The notes beneath the pieces are model-generated. The model saw only the letters and a list, made by a program, of their open reading frames with translations. It was not told the origin of the DNA and made no database searches. A stretch of 43,940 nt of DNA from Bradyrhizobium diversitatis (lineage in GTDB: Bacteria > Pseudomonadota > Alphaproteobacteria > Rhizobiales > Xanthobacteraceae). Positions 15,923 through 24,094 of the stretch are shown here, one piece after another. The stretch spans positions 1 through 43,940 of the forward strand of contig NZ_JACEGD010000049.1 of NCBI RefSeq assembly GCF_016031635.1. Reading direction: 5' to 3'. A program made the translations under genes and the position numbers. How positions within the stretch are numbered: position 1 is the stretch's first letter; the number at the start of each line of letters is the position of its first letter.

Positions 15923-15936
15923 TGGGAAATTTCCCA
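15923..15936 (-). promoter_or_regulatory. palindromic lux-box candidate upstream of bjaI
   Basis: TGGGAAATTTCCCA is a perfect 14-bp palindrome lying between the bjaR stop and the bjaI start. LuxR-type regulators bind such dyads just upstream of the synthase promoter. Its ownership by BjaR is inferred. Confidence 0.55.
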
Positions 15937-15945
15937 GTGAGGCGG

Positions 15946-16674
15946 CTAGGGAGCGATGATCTTGTTGCGAATCGCCAGCGCTACCGCATGCGTACGGTTG
16001 ACGGCACCGAGCTTGCGCGCGGCGGTTGCAAGATGCTCTTCGGCGGTGCGCTGCGTGATGTGCAGGATCTCGCCGATCTCCCAGGCCGATTTCCCCTGCG
16101 AAGCCCAGGCGATCGCCTCGCGCTCGCGCCGAGTGAGGTGCGTCGACGGGTGCGGCACCGGCTCGAGCAGACGGCGAATGTGGTCGAAGCCATACATGGC
16201 CATCAGGTGCAGCGCCGGCTTGCTGCGGGGATTGAGGTCGAGATGGACGCCGCCAAGCGAGACCGCGGCCTCATAGCCCGTGAGCCCGTGGATCGGCACG
16301 ATGAAACCGCGCGACATGCGAAACTCGCTGGCGCGATTCATCACCTCGGCTGCGCTCGGCTCGAGCTCGGCATCATAGGGGGCTTCCGACCACTCGAACG
16401 GATTGACCGATTGCCGGCAGAGCCGCACCACGGGATCGTAGCGGTCGTAATTGTTCTCGGTGTAGAGGCTGAACCATCCCGCCGGCCAGCGCTTGGCAAG
16501 CACCATCTGCGCGAACCGCTGGTCGGGATTCGGCAATCCCGTCACGATGATGGTTTCGAAGCCGAAGCGACCAAAGGCCGCTTCGAGCGCATTCATGGCT
16601 TCTGGAACCTTGCGGTAGGCCTGCAGGCCTTCGATGAAGTCGAGCGCCTCCCGGCCATAGTCTACGGCGGACAT
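15946..16674 (-). CDS. bjaR: LuxR-family quorum-sensing regulator, BjaR type
   Basis: This 242-aa protein has an N-terminal autoinducer-binding domain with W67, Y71 and D80 at the spacing of the TraR ligand-contact residues (WFSLYTENNYDRYDP). The C-terminal LuxR helix-turn-helix from about 178 to 235 contains LTRREREAIAWASQGKSAWE and TAEEHLATAARKLGA. It is the first gene of the bjaR-bjaI pair, with only 82 bp between them. Start ATG at 16674 (MSAVDYGREA). It should sense the lactone made by the neighbouring synthase and activate bjaI through the palindrome in between. Confidence 0.93.
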   Translation of the reverse strand: MSAVDYGREALDFIEGLQAYRKVPEAMNALEAAFGRFGFETIIVTGLPNPDQRFAQMVLAKRWPAGWFSLYTENNYDRYDPVVRLCRQSVNPFEWSEAPYDAELEPSAAEVMNRASEFRMSRGFIVPIHGLTGYEAAVSLGGVHLDLNPRSKPALHLMAMYGFDHIRRLLEPVPHPSTHLTRREREAIAWASQGKSAWEIGEILHITQRTAEEHLATAARKLGAVNRTHAVALAIRNKIIAP

Positions 16675-16838
16675 CGGTGCGTTTCCTGACCCTCGCCGCT
16701 TCCGTATAGCACGTATCTGCGAACTGCCTCAAATGGCTGTGGCCGTAGTTTCCCGGTGCCGATCTGCTCTGAAGATTTAAACTACTTGTGGCAGAATTTA
16801 CGCCGCGATACACCTGAAATGTCTGAAGCGGGAAACCA

Positions 16839-17018
16839 ATGATGGAAGACGAGGACATTGCCCTCAACAGCGTGCTCGGACTGGAATTGAACCGCGTGTT
16901 TTTTGCCGTCCGCGAAACGGCGAACAAGCAGAAGATCATCGAGTTCGCGCGCAAGGTGCTGCAAAGCGAGCACGCGGAGGCGGCCGAGAACGTATCGCCC
17001 GAGGGCCCGGCGAGCTAG
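16839..17018 (+). CDS. 59-aa hypothetical protein divergent from bjaR
   Basis: The frame from the ATG at 16839 reads MMEDEDIALNSVLGLELNRV, then FFAVRETANKQKIIEFARKV and an acidic tail, ending in TAG at 17018. Codon use is that of a real GC-rich gene, the charge pattern is helical, and AAGCGGGAAA lies just upstream as a possible ribosome site. I know no function. It is transcribed away from bjaR, sharing the 164-bp intergenic region, so it may be under the same control. Confidence 0.55.
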   Translation: MMEDEDIALNSVLGLELNRVFFAVRETANKQKIIEFARKVLQSEHAEAAENVSPEGPAS

Positions 17019-17129
17019 CCATCGCAGTTGCAACAAACGACGCCGATGCAACTGATCGCGCGGCGACGCGGCCCTTCCATTTGAGCGCGCAGATTGTAGT
17101 CGAAACTCTCTGGCTGAAAATGTGGTTTC

Positions 17130-17200
17130 CCTTCTCCCCTTGTGGGAGAAGGTGGCGCGAAGCGCCGGATGAGGGGTCTCTCTCCCACAAGGGGAGAAGG
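17130..17200. repeat. 71-bp palindromic repeat
   Basis: Perfect 20-bp arms: CCTTCTCCCCTTGTGGGAGA (17130-17149) and its complement (17181-17200). They enclose GGTGGCGCGAAGCGCCGGAT, a second small dyad. The left half recurs base for base near 29055-29095. The rest of the 17019-17317 gap holds no gene that I can see. Confidence 0.75.
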
Positions 17201-17317
17201 CAGAGTCTGCCGCCTCCGTCCACATCGACACCCCACTTGCCGCTGGATGACATCACGGCTCTCGTGAGATGATCGCCGCCACGATCGTCTTCCGGATGCC
17301 AAGGACATTTCAAGGCC

Positions 17318-18256
17318 ATGATGACGCTGCGCCAGGTTGAAGTGATCCGTGCCGTGATGGTGACGGGCACCATCGGCGGTGCGGCGAAGCTGCTCAACGT
17401 GTCGGCGCCGGGAATCAGCCGTCTGGTCAAATACACCGAACGCTCGCTCGGCATCCGCTTCTTTCAGCGCCAGAACGGGCGCTACTTCCCGACGCCGGAA
17501 GCCGAGAACATCTTCGAGCAGATCAACGGCGTCTACAAGAAGGTCGACGATCTCTCCGAGATCATCTCCAAGATCGGCCGCGGCGGCCTCTCGGAGCTGC
17601 GCATCGGCTCGGTGCCGAGCATCTCGCAGGTGATGGTGCCGCGCGCGATCGAGCGCGTCCGCCGCCGCTATCCCGATCTCGGCATCGACATCAACATCCT
17701 CAAGCTCGAGGAAGCCATCGACTATCTCCTGCTCGGCCGCGGCGAGTGCGTCGCGATGAGCTACCGGCTGGAGCACTCCGGGCTCGACTTCATGCCGCTC
17801 GCCTCGGGCGAGCTCTATTGCATCGTTCCGCCCGGCCATGAGCTCGCCGGCCGCAAGCAGGTCTCCGCCGCCGAGATCACCCGCTATCCGCTGATCGGCA
17901 TCGACCCGAACGATCCCTATGGGCGGATCATGGCCGAGATCTTTGCGCGCAACCGACTCGACTACAACATCACCATCCGCGCGCGCTTCGGCACCACGGT
18001 CTGCGCGCTGGTGAAGGCGGGGCTCGGCATCGCCATCATCGACCAGTTCACGGTGGCCCATGGCGGCTATCCGGGGATCGAGCTGTTGAAGATCACCGAG
18101 CCGACACGGTTCGACACCTATGTCGCAGTGAAGCGCGGCGCGCCGCTGTCGCTGCATGCCGAGTATTTCATCGAGTCCCTGCGCACCGAGATGCGCGCGG
18201 TCGAGCCGTTGCGCGGCAACGGCAAGACCGTTTCGGCACGGGGCCGGAAGAAATAA
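17318..18256 (+). CDS. LysR-family regulator of the quinate/shikimate cluster
   Basis: This 312-aa LysR protein has the N-terminal winged helix over residues 1-60 (TLRQVEVIRAVMVTGTIGGA...AAKLLNVSAPGISRLVKYTE). The effector domain of about 200 residues follows from 93. The ATG at 17318 gives MMTLRQ; the second Met is equally possible. It is in line with, and 132 bp ahead of, the dehydrogenase gene. It therefore probably controls the transport and catabolic genes downstream in response to quinate, shikimate or a product. The effector is not visible in the sequence. Confidence 0.87.
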   Translation: MMTLRQVEVIRAVMVTGTIGGAAKLLNVSAPGISRLVKYTERSLGIRFFQRQNGRYFPTPEAENIFEQINGVYKKVDDLSEIISKIGRGGLSELRIGSVPSISQVMVPRAIERVRRRYPDLGIDINILKLEEAIDYLLLGRGECVAMSYRLEHSGLDFMPLASGELYCIVPPGHELAGRKQVSAAEITRYPLIGIDPNDPYGRIMAEIFARNRLDYNITIRARFGTTVCALVKAGLGIAIIDQFTVAHGGYPGIELLKITEPTRFDTYVAVKRGAPLSLHAEYFIESLRTEMRAVEPLRGNGKTVSARGRKK

Positions 18257-18388
18257 CATGATGTTAGGTTTGCCGGATAAAAGGGTAATTGTGTTAGGCG
18301 GAGGAAAGGCTATCGTCGCAGCTGGAATTGCGCGGTTTTCCCCGCTAATGGCCGGGACCGGACGCTCCCAACGAGACGATGGCGAACC

Positions 18389-19267
18389 ATGTCGAAGCGC
18401 GGATACGCCGCCAGCAAGAAGCTTCTCACCGGCCTGATCGGCGCGCCGATCGCGCATTCCGCGTCCCCCGCCATGCATGAACGCGCCGCCGAGGCGCTTG
18501 GCCTGCGCGGTCACTACCAGCTCATCGAGGTCGCCGGCGCCGACGCGGCCGGGCTCCGCATGATGCTCGAAGGCGTGCGGCGGCTCGGCTTCGCCGGCGT
18601 CAATGTCACCTACCCCTACAAGGAGGCCGTGGTCCCGCTGCTCGACGCGCTGGCGCCGGGCGCAGCCAGCATGGGCGCGGTCAACACCGTCGTCGTCGGA
18701 GATGGCCGGCTGACCGGCCACAACACCGACACCACGGGTTTCGCCCGGGCGGTGGCGCCACTGCTTGCGCCGTCCGGCAATGCCGTCGCGGTGATTGGCG
18801 CCGGCGGCGTTGGCAAGGCCATCGCGTTCGCGCTGGCGAGCCTGAAGGTCGCCGACATCCGCATTTTCGACAGCGAGCCGGCGCGCGCTGAGAAACTCGC
18901 TGGGCTGCTCGCCGGGCAAGGCGGTGCGAGGGTGGCTGGAAGCATCGAGGACGCGCTCGTTGGCGCGACCGGCCTCGTCAACGGCACGCCAGTCGGCATG
19001 CTGCCGAGCCGTGACGCGCCGGTACCGGCGGCGCTGCTCAGGGCGGACCTGTGGGTCGCCGACGCCGTCTATTCGCCGCTGATCACGCCGCTGCTTGCCG
19101 CAGCGCGAGAGAAAGGCGCCCGGATCATGACCGGACGCGAGCTCGCGATCTACCAGGCCGCGGACGCCTTCGAACTGTTCACCGGCCTTGCCCCATCGAC
19201 CGAGATCATGGGAGAGGCTTTTGATGCCGTGATGGCTGCGCGCAGTGCCGCCTATCAGGCAGCTTGA
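18389..19267 (+). CDS. shikimate/quinate dehydrogenase (AroE-like)
   Basis: This 292-aa enzyme of the shikimate dehydrogenase family carries S24-x-S26 (HSASP) for the substrate carboxylate. The catalytic pair is K78 (NVTYPYKE) and D114 (HNTDTTGF), and the dinucleotide fold is VIGAGGVGKA (about 135-144). Placed next to a 3-dehydroshikimate dehydratase and an importer, it probably works catabolically, oxidising shikimate or quinate to the 3-dehydro acid, rather than as biosynthetic AroE. The cofactor preference (NAD or NADP) is not clear. It ends 56 bp before the binding-protein gene. Confidence 0.88.
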   Translation: MSKRGYAASKKLLTGLIGAPIAHSASPAMHERAAEALGLRGHYQLIEVAGADAAGLRMMLEGVRRLGFAGVNVTYPYKEAVVPLLDALAPGAASMGAVNTVVVGDGRLTGHNTDTTGFARAVAPLLAPSGNAVAVIGAGGVGKAIAFALASLKVADIRIFDSEPARAEKLAGLLAGQGGARVAGSIEDALVGATGLVNGTPVGMLPSRDAPVPAALLRADLWVADAVYSPLITPLLAAAREKGARIMTGRELAIYQAADAFELFTGLAPSTEIMGEAFDAVMAARSAAYQAA

Positions 19268-19323
19268 GGCAAAGCGGCCGGACACAAGGCCGCTTGCAAG
19301 ATTCGAAACGGGAGGAGAGGACG

Positions 19324-20454
19324 ATGAAACCAACGCTATTGGTGGGCGCGCTGTTCACCATCATGACCGCAACCAGCGCCTACGCCCAGGCGATCAAGCT
19401 CGCCGACGTCGCCGAGCTGTCCGGCGGCGGCGCCACCGTCGGCACCAACTGGAAGAACGGCATCGACCTCGCGGTCGAGGAGATCAACGCCAAGGGCGGC
19501 GTGCTCGGCCGCAAGCTGGAGGTCACCCACGCCGACTCGCAGTCCAACCCCGGCGTCGCCCGCGCGCAGGTGCAGAAGGCGCTCGACGGCGAACCGTATG
19601 TGCTGCTCGGGCCCGGCTATTCCGGCTCGGTGAAGGTCACCGCGCCGCTCGCCGCCGAGGCCGGCATCGCGCAGATCATGGGTGGCGAGGCCGCCGAGCT
19701 GACGCAACAAGGCAACAAGTACCTGTTCCGCACCTCGTTCGGCCAGCAATCCTCGATGCCGAAGGTCGCAAAGTACATCCACGACGAGATGAAGGCGAAG
19801 TCGGTGGCCGTGATCTGGGTCAACAACGATTTCGGCCGCGGCGGCCGCGACGTCGTCATCAAGGAGCTCGACCGGCTCGGCTCGAAGGTGGTGGCCGATC
19901 TCTCGACCGAGGCGGGCCAGGCCGATTTCGCGGCCGACGTCGGCAAGATCAAGGCCGCCAACCCCGACGCCGTGTTCGTGTATCTCAACGAAGAAGAGAG
20001 CGCGCGCATCCTCAAGGAGCTGAAGCGGCAGGGCGTCACTGTGCCGCTGATGGGCGAGACCACGCTGATCGGCCAGAAGGTGATCGAGCTCGCCGGCGAT
20101 GCCGCCAACGGCGCGCGTGGCCATGTCGGCCTCACCACGGATGCCCCGGTCGATCTGATCAAGGCGTTCCGCGAGAAGTTCTCCAAGAAGTACAATTACG
20201 TGCCGGACCACAACGGCCTGAAGGGCTATCTCGCCGTCTATATGGTGAAGGCCACCACCGAGAAGATGGGCAAGGTCGACCCCAAGAAGTTCGCCGACAC
20301 GCTGCACGGCCTGACCATCAAGGCCGCCGACGAGCCGGGCATCCTGATGGACGTCACCTTCAGCGACACCGGCGACATCGATCGTCAGAGCTTCCTGGTC
20401 GAGGTCGTCGAGGGCAAGCAGGTCGTGAAGCAGGTGCTGCCGAAGGTAAAGTGA
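19324..20454 (+). CDS. periplasmic binding protein of the quinate/shikimate importer
   Basis: This 376-aa protein of the Leu/Ile/Val-binding (peripla_BP_6) type has a signal peptide of about 22 residues ending TSAYAQA. Two lobes follow, starting IKLADVAELSGGGATVGTNW. A GGAGAGGACG ribosome site precedes the ATG at 19324. Between dehydrogenase and permease genes, it should deliver quinate, shikimate or dehydroshikimate to the adjoining LivHM pore. The ligand is inferred from context. Confidence 0.88.
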   Translation: MKPTLLVGALFTIMTATSAYAQAIKLADVAELSGGGATVGTNWKNGIDLAVEEINAKGGVLGRKLEVTHADSQSNPGVARAQVQKALDGEPYVLLGPGYSGSVKVTAPLAAEAGIAQIMGGEAAELTQQGNKYLFRTSFGQQSSMPKVAKYIHDEMKAKSVAVIWVNNDFGRGGRDVVIKELDRLGSKVVADLSTEAGQADFAADVGKIKAANPDAVFVYLNEEESARILKELKRQGVTVPLMGETTLIGQKVIELAGDAANGARGHVGLTTDAPVDLIKAFREKFSKKYNYVPDHNGLKGYLAVYMVKATTEKMGKVDPKKFADTLHGLTIKAADEPGILMDVTFSDTGDIDRQSFLVEVVEGKQVVKQVLPKVK

Positions 20455-20474
20455 GGCGCTCTCGCCCTTCTTCT

Positions 20475-20598
20475 CCCTCGCCCCGCTCTTCGCGGGGAGA
20501 GGGTTGGGATGAGGGGCTGCTTCCGCAGTCACGGTGACAGTTGAGTTCGCGGAGACAGCCCCTCACCCCGCCCTCTCCCCGTGAGAACGGGGAGAGGG
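20475..20598. repeat. 124-bp palindromic repeat between binding protein and livH
   Basis: Two hairpins, CCCTCGCCCCGC/GCGGGGAGAGGG (20475-20503) and CCCTCTCCCCGT/ACGGGGAGAGGG (20571-20598), flank complementary GAGGGGCTG and CAGCCCCTC segments. The same family occurs inside the coding region of the ABC ATPase at 42811-42958. Confidence 0.75.
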
Positions 20599-20632
20599 AG
20601 ACGATAGAGCGGAGTGAGATAAAGAGGGGAAC

Positions 20633-21508
20633 ATGTCCAACCTGTTCGATCTTCTGGTCGCGGGACTTGCAACTGGCGCGATCTACGCGCTGGTCGCGGT
20701 CGGCTTCACGCTGCTGTGGCAGACCTCGCAGACCATCAATTTCGCCCAAGGCGAGTTCGTGATGCTGCCGGCGTTCCTCATGCTGGCGGCCATGCATGTG
20801 GGCGCGCCGTTCTGGCTCGCCATCATCCTCGGGATCCTGCTCTCGATGATCCTGCTCGGCCTCGCCTTCAAGCTGCTTCTGGTCGACCCGATGATGCGCC
20901 ATGGCGTGCTGCCGCTGGCGATTGCGACGATGGCGCTCGCCATCGGCATCAAGGAGGCCGTCAAGCAGTTCTACAGCGCGGAAGCGTCACCCTTCCCCTC
21001 GGTCGTGCCGACCGGCGACATCTCCATCCTCGGCCACGCCGTCTCGCTGCAGAGCATCGGCGTGCTCGTCGTCGCCATCCTCGCCGTGCTTGGACTGACG
21101 ACGCTTCTGAACCGTACCTCGCTCGGCCACCAGATGCAGGCGGCGGCGCAGAACCCGACGGTGGCGCGCATCATTGGCGTCCCGGTCGAGCGCATGATCC
21201 TGCTGACCTTCCTGATCAACGCCTTCCTGGTCGCGCTGGCTTCGCTCCTGATCACGCCGATTTACCTCGCCAAGTTCTCCTCCGGCGAGGTGCTGGGCCA
21301 AGCCGCCTTCATCGCCGCAATCGTCGGCGGCTTCAACCAGGTGCGCGGTGCGATCGCCGGGGGCCTGTTGATCGGCGTGCTCGACAATCTCGCGGCCGCC
21401 TATGTCTCGACGCAGTACCGCGCCGCCGTGCCGATGATCTTCCTGATCGCAGTCATCCTGTTCCGGCCGCAGGGCTTGCTTGGCCGTGCCGAGGAGCGCA
21501 CCGTATGA
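20633..21508 (+). CDS. LivH-like permease of the quinate/shikimate importer
   Basis: This 291-aa membrane protein has about eight segments. The LivH hallmark LLWQTSQTINFAQGEFVMLPAF lies near residues 26-47. The ATPase-coupling loop is QMQAAAQNPTVARIIGVPVE. AGAGGGGAAC precedes the ATG. The ATGA overlap with the next gene shows tight coupling. A palindromic repeat separates it from the binding-protein gene, which may lower permease expression relative to the binding protein. Confidence 0.9.
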   Translation: MSNLFDLLVAGLATGAIYALVAVGFTLLWQTSQTINFAQGEFVMLPAFLMLAAMHVGAPFWLAIILGILLSMILLGLAFKLLLVDPMMRHGVLPLAIATMALAIGIKEAVKQFYSAEASPFPSVVPTGDISILGHAVSLQSIGVLVVAILAVLGLTTLLNRTSLGHQMQAAAQNPTVARIIGVPVERMILLTFLINAFLVALASLLITPIYLAKFSSGEVLGQAAFIAAIVGGFNQVRGAIAGGLLIGVLDNLAAAYVSTQYRAAVPMIFLIAVILFRPQGLLGRAEERTV

Positions 21509-22503
21509 GCGGCTTCGCCAAACCCCTGAAGATCGCGCTCGGCCTTGCCGTCATCGCCGCGCTGATCATCGTCCCCATGAACTTCAACCGCTACGGCCTG
21601 TTCATCCTCAGCCAATGGGCAGTGATGAGCATCGCCGCGATGGGCCTCAATCTTACGCTCGGCTATGCCGGCCAGGTCTCGCTGGCGCAGGGTGCCTTCG
21701 TCGGCATCGGCGCTTATGCGGCGGCGATCATGACGACGCATGGTTGGCCCCTGCCGGCGGCGATCGTGGTCGCGATCGTCCTGAGCTTCGCGGTCGGCTG
21801 GGTGCTCGGCTATCCCGCGCTGCGCGTGCAGCACCACTATCTCGCCTTCGTCACGCTCGCCTTCTCCACGCTCGCCTTCCTGGTGTTCCGCAACGAGAGC
21901 TGGCTGACCGGCGGCATCTACGGCATCTCCAACATCCCGCGCCCGCACATCTTCGGGCTGGCAACCAACAAGCCGCTGCCGTTCTACTATGTGTGTCTCG
22001 CCTCGCTTGCGATCGTGTCGCTCGCGATGTGGTGGTTGATCCGCTCGCCGTGGGGCCGCGCCTTCATGGCACTGCGCGAAAATCCGCTGCGCGCGCAATC
22101 GCTCGGCATCGACACACGGCGCTATACGCTGATGGCGTTCGCAATCGGCTCGGCGCTCGGCGGCGTCGCCGGCGCGCTCTACGCGCCGCTGACGCAATAT
22201 ATCGACCCTGTTCCGTTCAACCTGTCGCTCTCGCTCGACCTGCTAATGATGGTGATCGTCGGCGGCGCCGGGTTCTATTTCGGCCCCTTCCTTGGCGCCA
22301 TGATCGCGGTGCTGCTGCCGGAATGGCTGCGCTTCACCGAAGGCTATTATCTGATGCTCTACGCCGTCGCCGTGATGCTGCTGCTGATCTGGTCGCCGAC
22401 GGGCATTCTGGGACTCCTGGACCGTTATCTCGCCGAACGCCGTACCAAAGCGGCTTCGGCGCTACGTGCCGTCGCGAAATCCCGCCTGGAGACGGCGCAA
22501 TGA
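21505..22503 (+). CDS. LivM-like permease of the quinate/shikimate importer
   Basis: This 332-aa permease carries the LivM hallmark LNLTLGYAGQVSLAQGAFVGIGAY near residues 49-72. The coupling loop is ALRENPLRAQSLGID. The start ATG at 21505 overlaps the livH stop and its stop overlaps the next ATG (ATGA again). A basic C-terminal tail (AERRTKAASALRAVAK) is cytoplasmic. Confidence 0.9.
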   Translation: MSGFAKPLKIALGLAVIAALIIVPMNFNRYGLFILSQWAVMSIAAMGLNLTLGYAGQVSLAQGAFVGIGAYAAAIMTTHGWPLPAAIVVAIVLSFAVGWVLGYPALRVQHHYLAFVTLAFSTLAFLVFRNESWLTGGIYGISNIPRPHIFGLATNKPLPFYYVCLASLAIVSLAMWWLIRSPWGRAFMALRENPLRAQSLGIDTRRYTLMAFAIGSALGGVAGALYAPLTQYIDPVPFNLSLSLDLLMMVIVGGAGFYFGPFLGAMIAVLLPEWLRFTEGYYLMLYAVAVMLLLIWSPTGILGLLDRYLAERRTKAASALRAVAKSRLETAQ

Positions 22504-23243
22504 GTGCGGTCCTCGAAGTCACCGACATCAAGAAGAACTTCGGCGGCATCAGCGCCGTCGGCGGCGTCTCGTTCGACGTGCGCGAGGGCGAGATTCTCGG
22601 CCTGATCGGCCCGAACGGCTGCGGCAAGTCGACCCTGTTCAACTGCATCCTCGGCCAGCTCAGCCCGAGCGGCGGCGAAGTGAAGCTTGACGGGCGGGTC
22701 GTCACCGGCCTGCGTCCGTCCGAGCTCAACAGGCTCGGGGTCAGCCGCACCTTCCAGCTGCTGCAGGTGTTCCCAAAGCTCTCGGTGCGGGAAAACCTGA
22801 TCCTCGCCGGGCAGGAGCACCAGGGCAACATGGCCTCGCGCCTGGTCGGCCGCTCCGATGCGGGGCTGACCGACGCCGCCAACCAGATGATCGGCTTCTT
22901 CAAGCTCGATCATCTCGCCGACGAACCGGCCGGTGGTCTCTCCTATGGCCAGCAGAAGCTGCTCGATGCCGCCATGGCCTTCATGGGCGGACCACGCCTG
23001 GTGCTGCTCGACGAGCCCGCCGGCGGCGTCAACCCGTCGATGCTGGCTGACCTGAAGGAGCGCCTGGTCGCGATCAACCGCGAGAAGAACGCCACCTTCG
23101 TCGTGATCGAGCACAACATGGAGTTCGTGATGTCGCTGTGCTCGCGCGTGATGGTCATGGCGGAGGGCAAGGTGCTGGCGATGGGACGGCCGGACGAGGT
23201 CCGCAAGAACCCCGCCGTGATCGAAGCCTATCTCGGACACTAA
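22500..23243 (+). CDS. LivG-like ATPase of the quinate/shikimate importer
   Basis: This 247-aa protein has Walker A GPNGCGKST (about 37-45), signature LSYGQQKL, Walker B LVLLDEPAGGVNP and H-loop VIEHNMEFVMSL. Its stop codon TAA is the first base triplet of a chromosomal repeat (23241-23342), so the repeat begins directly at the gene end. Confidence 0.9.
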   Translation: MSAVLEVTDIKKNFGGISAVGGVSFDVREGEILGLIGPNGCGKSTLFNCILGQLSPSGGEVKLDGRVVTGLRPSELNRLGVSRTFQLLQVFPKLSVRENLILAGQEHQGNMASRLVGRSDAGLTDAANQMIGFFKLDHLADEPAGGLSYGQQKLLDAAMAFMGGPRLVLLDEPAGGVNPSMLADLKERLVAINREKNATFVVIEHNMEFVMSLCSRVMVMAEGKVLAMGRPDEVRKNPAVIEAYLGH

Positions 23244-23342
23244 AGCGCGATGGAGATTAGAATGAACCGGCATCGCGCTTTAGCCTTGTTGTTTGAGCAT
23301 GATCTTGTCGGAAAACCGCTGCGCACTTTTCCGGATCATGCT
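23241..23342. repeat. 102-bp rhizobial palindromic repeat between livG and livF
   Basis: Arms TAAAGCGCGATG (23241-23252) and CATCGCGCTTTA (23271-23282) form one dyad. AGCATGATC (23296-23304) and GATCATGCT (23334-23342) form a second, enclosing GTCGGAAAACCGCTGCGCAC. This element is widespread in Bradyrhizobium and Rhodopseudomonas genomes. Confidence 0.75.
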
Positions 23343-23356
23343 GTAGGGAGCGAGTG

Positions 23357-24094
23357 ATGAGTGACCCGATCCTCTCGGTCCACAATCTCGTCGGCGGCTA
23401 CGGCAAGATGACGATCCTGAACGGCACGACCTTCGCCGTGCCGCAGGCGACCATCACCACCATCATCGGCCCGAACGGCGCCGGCAAGTCGACCGTGTTC
23501 AAGGCGATCTTCGGCCTGCTCAGGCTGCGCGAGGGCAAGATCAGCTTCGCGGGTCGCGATGTCACGAATTGGAGCCAGCGCGCGCTGCTCAACGCCGGCA
23601 TCTGCTACGTGCCGCAGGGGCGCAACATCTTTCCCGAGCTGTCGGTGCGCCACAACATCGAGCTCGGCGGCGTCGCCGCCGACAAGGGCCTCGACCTGCC
23701 CCGGCGGATCGAGGCGGCGCTCGACCTCTTCCCCGCGCTGCGCCGCAAGTCGGCGCAGCAGGCCTCGACGCTGTCGGGCGGCGAGCAGAAGCAGCTCGAG
23801 ATTGCCCGCTCGCTGCTGCTCGAGCCGAAACTCGTGCTGGTCGACGAGCCCTCGATCGGCCTGTCGCCGCTGATGGTGCAGCAGACCTTCGACATCCTGA
23901 AATCCCTGCGCGACCGCGGCGTCACCATCCTGATGATCGAGCAGAACGCGCGCTCGGCGCTGGAGATCTCCGACATCGGCATCGTGCTCGAGCTCGGCCA
24001 GACCCGCATGGTCGATGACGCCAGGCGCATTCTGAACGATCCGCGCATCGGCCAGCTTTTCCTCGGCGGCGCCATGGAGGAGAGCGCGGCATGA
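23357..24094 (+). CDS. LivF-like ATPase of the quinate/shikimate importer
   Basis: This 245-aa protein has Walker A GPNGAGKST, signature LSGGEQKQLEI, Walker B LVLVDEPSIGLSP and H-loop MIEQNARSALEI. I take the ATG at 23357 with GGAGCGAG upstream; a GTG one codon earlier is less likely. It is cut off from livG by a 102-bp repeat but overlaps the dehydratase gene by 4 bp, linking importer and catabolic enzyme in one transcript. Confidence 0.9.
   Translation: MSDPILSVHNLVGGYGKMTILNGTTFAVPQATITTIIGPNGAGKSTVFKAIFGLLRLREGKISFAGRDVTNWSQRALLNAGICYVPQGRNIFPELSVRHNIELGGVAADKGLDLPRRIEAALDLFPALRRKSAQQASTLSGGEQKQLEIARSLLLEPKLVLVDEPSIGLSPLMVQQTFDILKSLRDRGVTILMIEQNARSALEISDIGIVLELGQTRMVDDARRILNDPRIGQLFLGGAMEESAA

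Noticed and set aside
17015..19333. 772-codon minus-strand open frame
   Set aside because: It is antisense to the LysR and dehydrogenase genes, which both have clear family motifs in their own frame.
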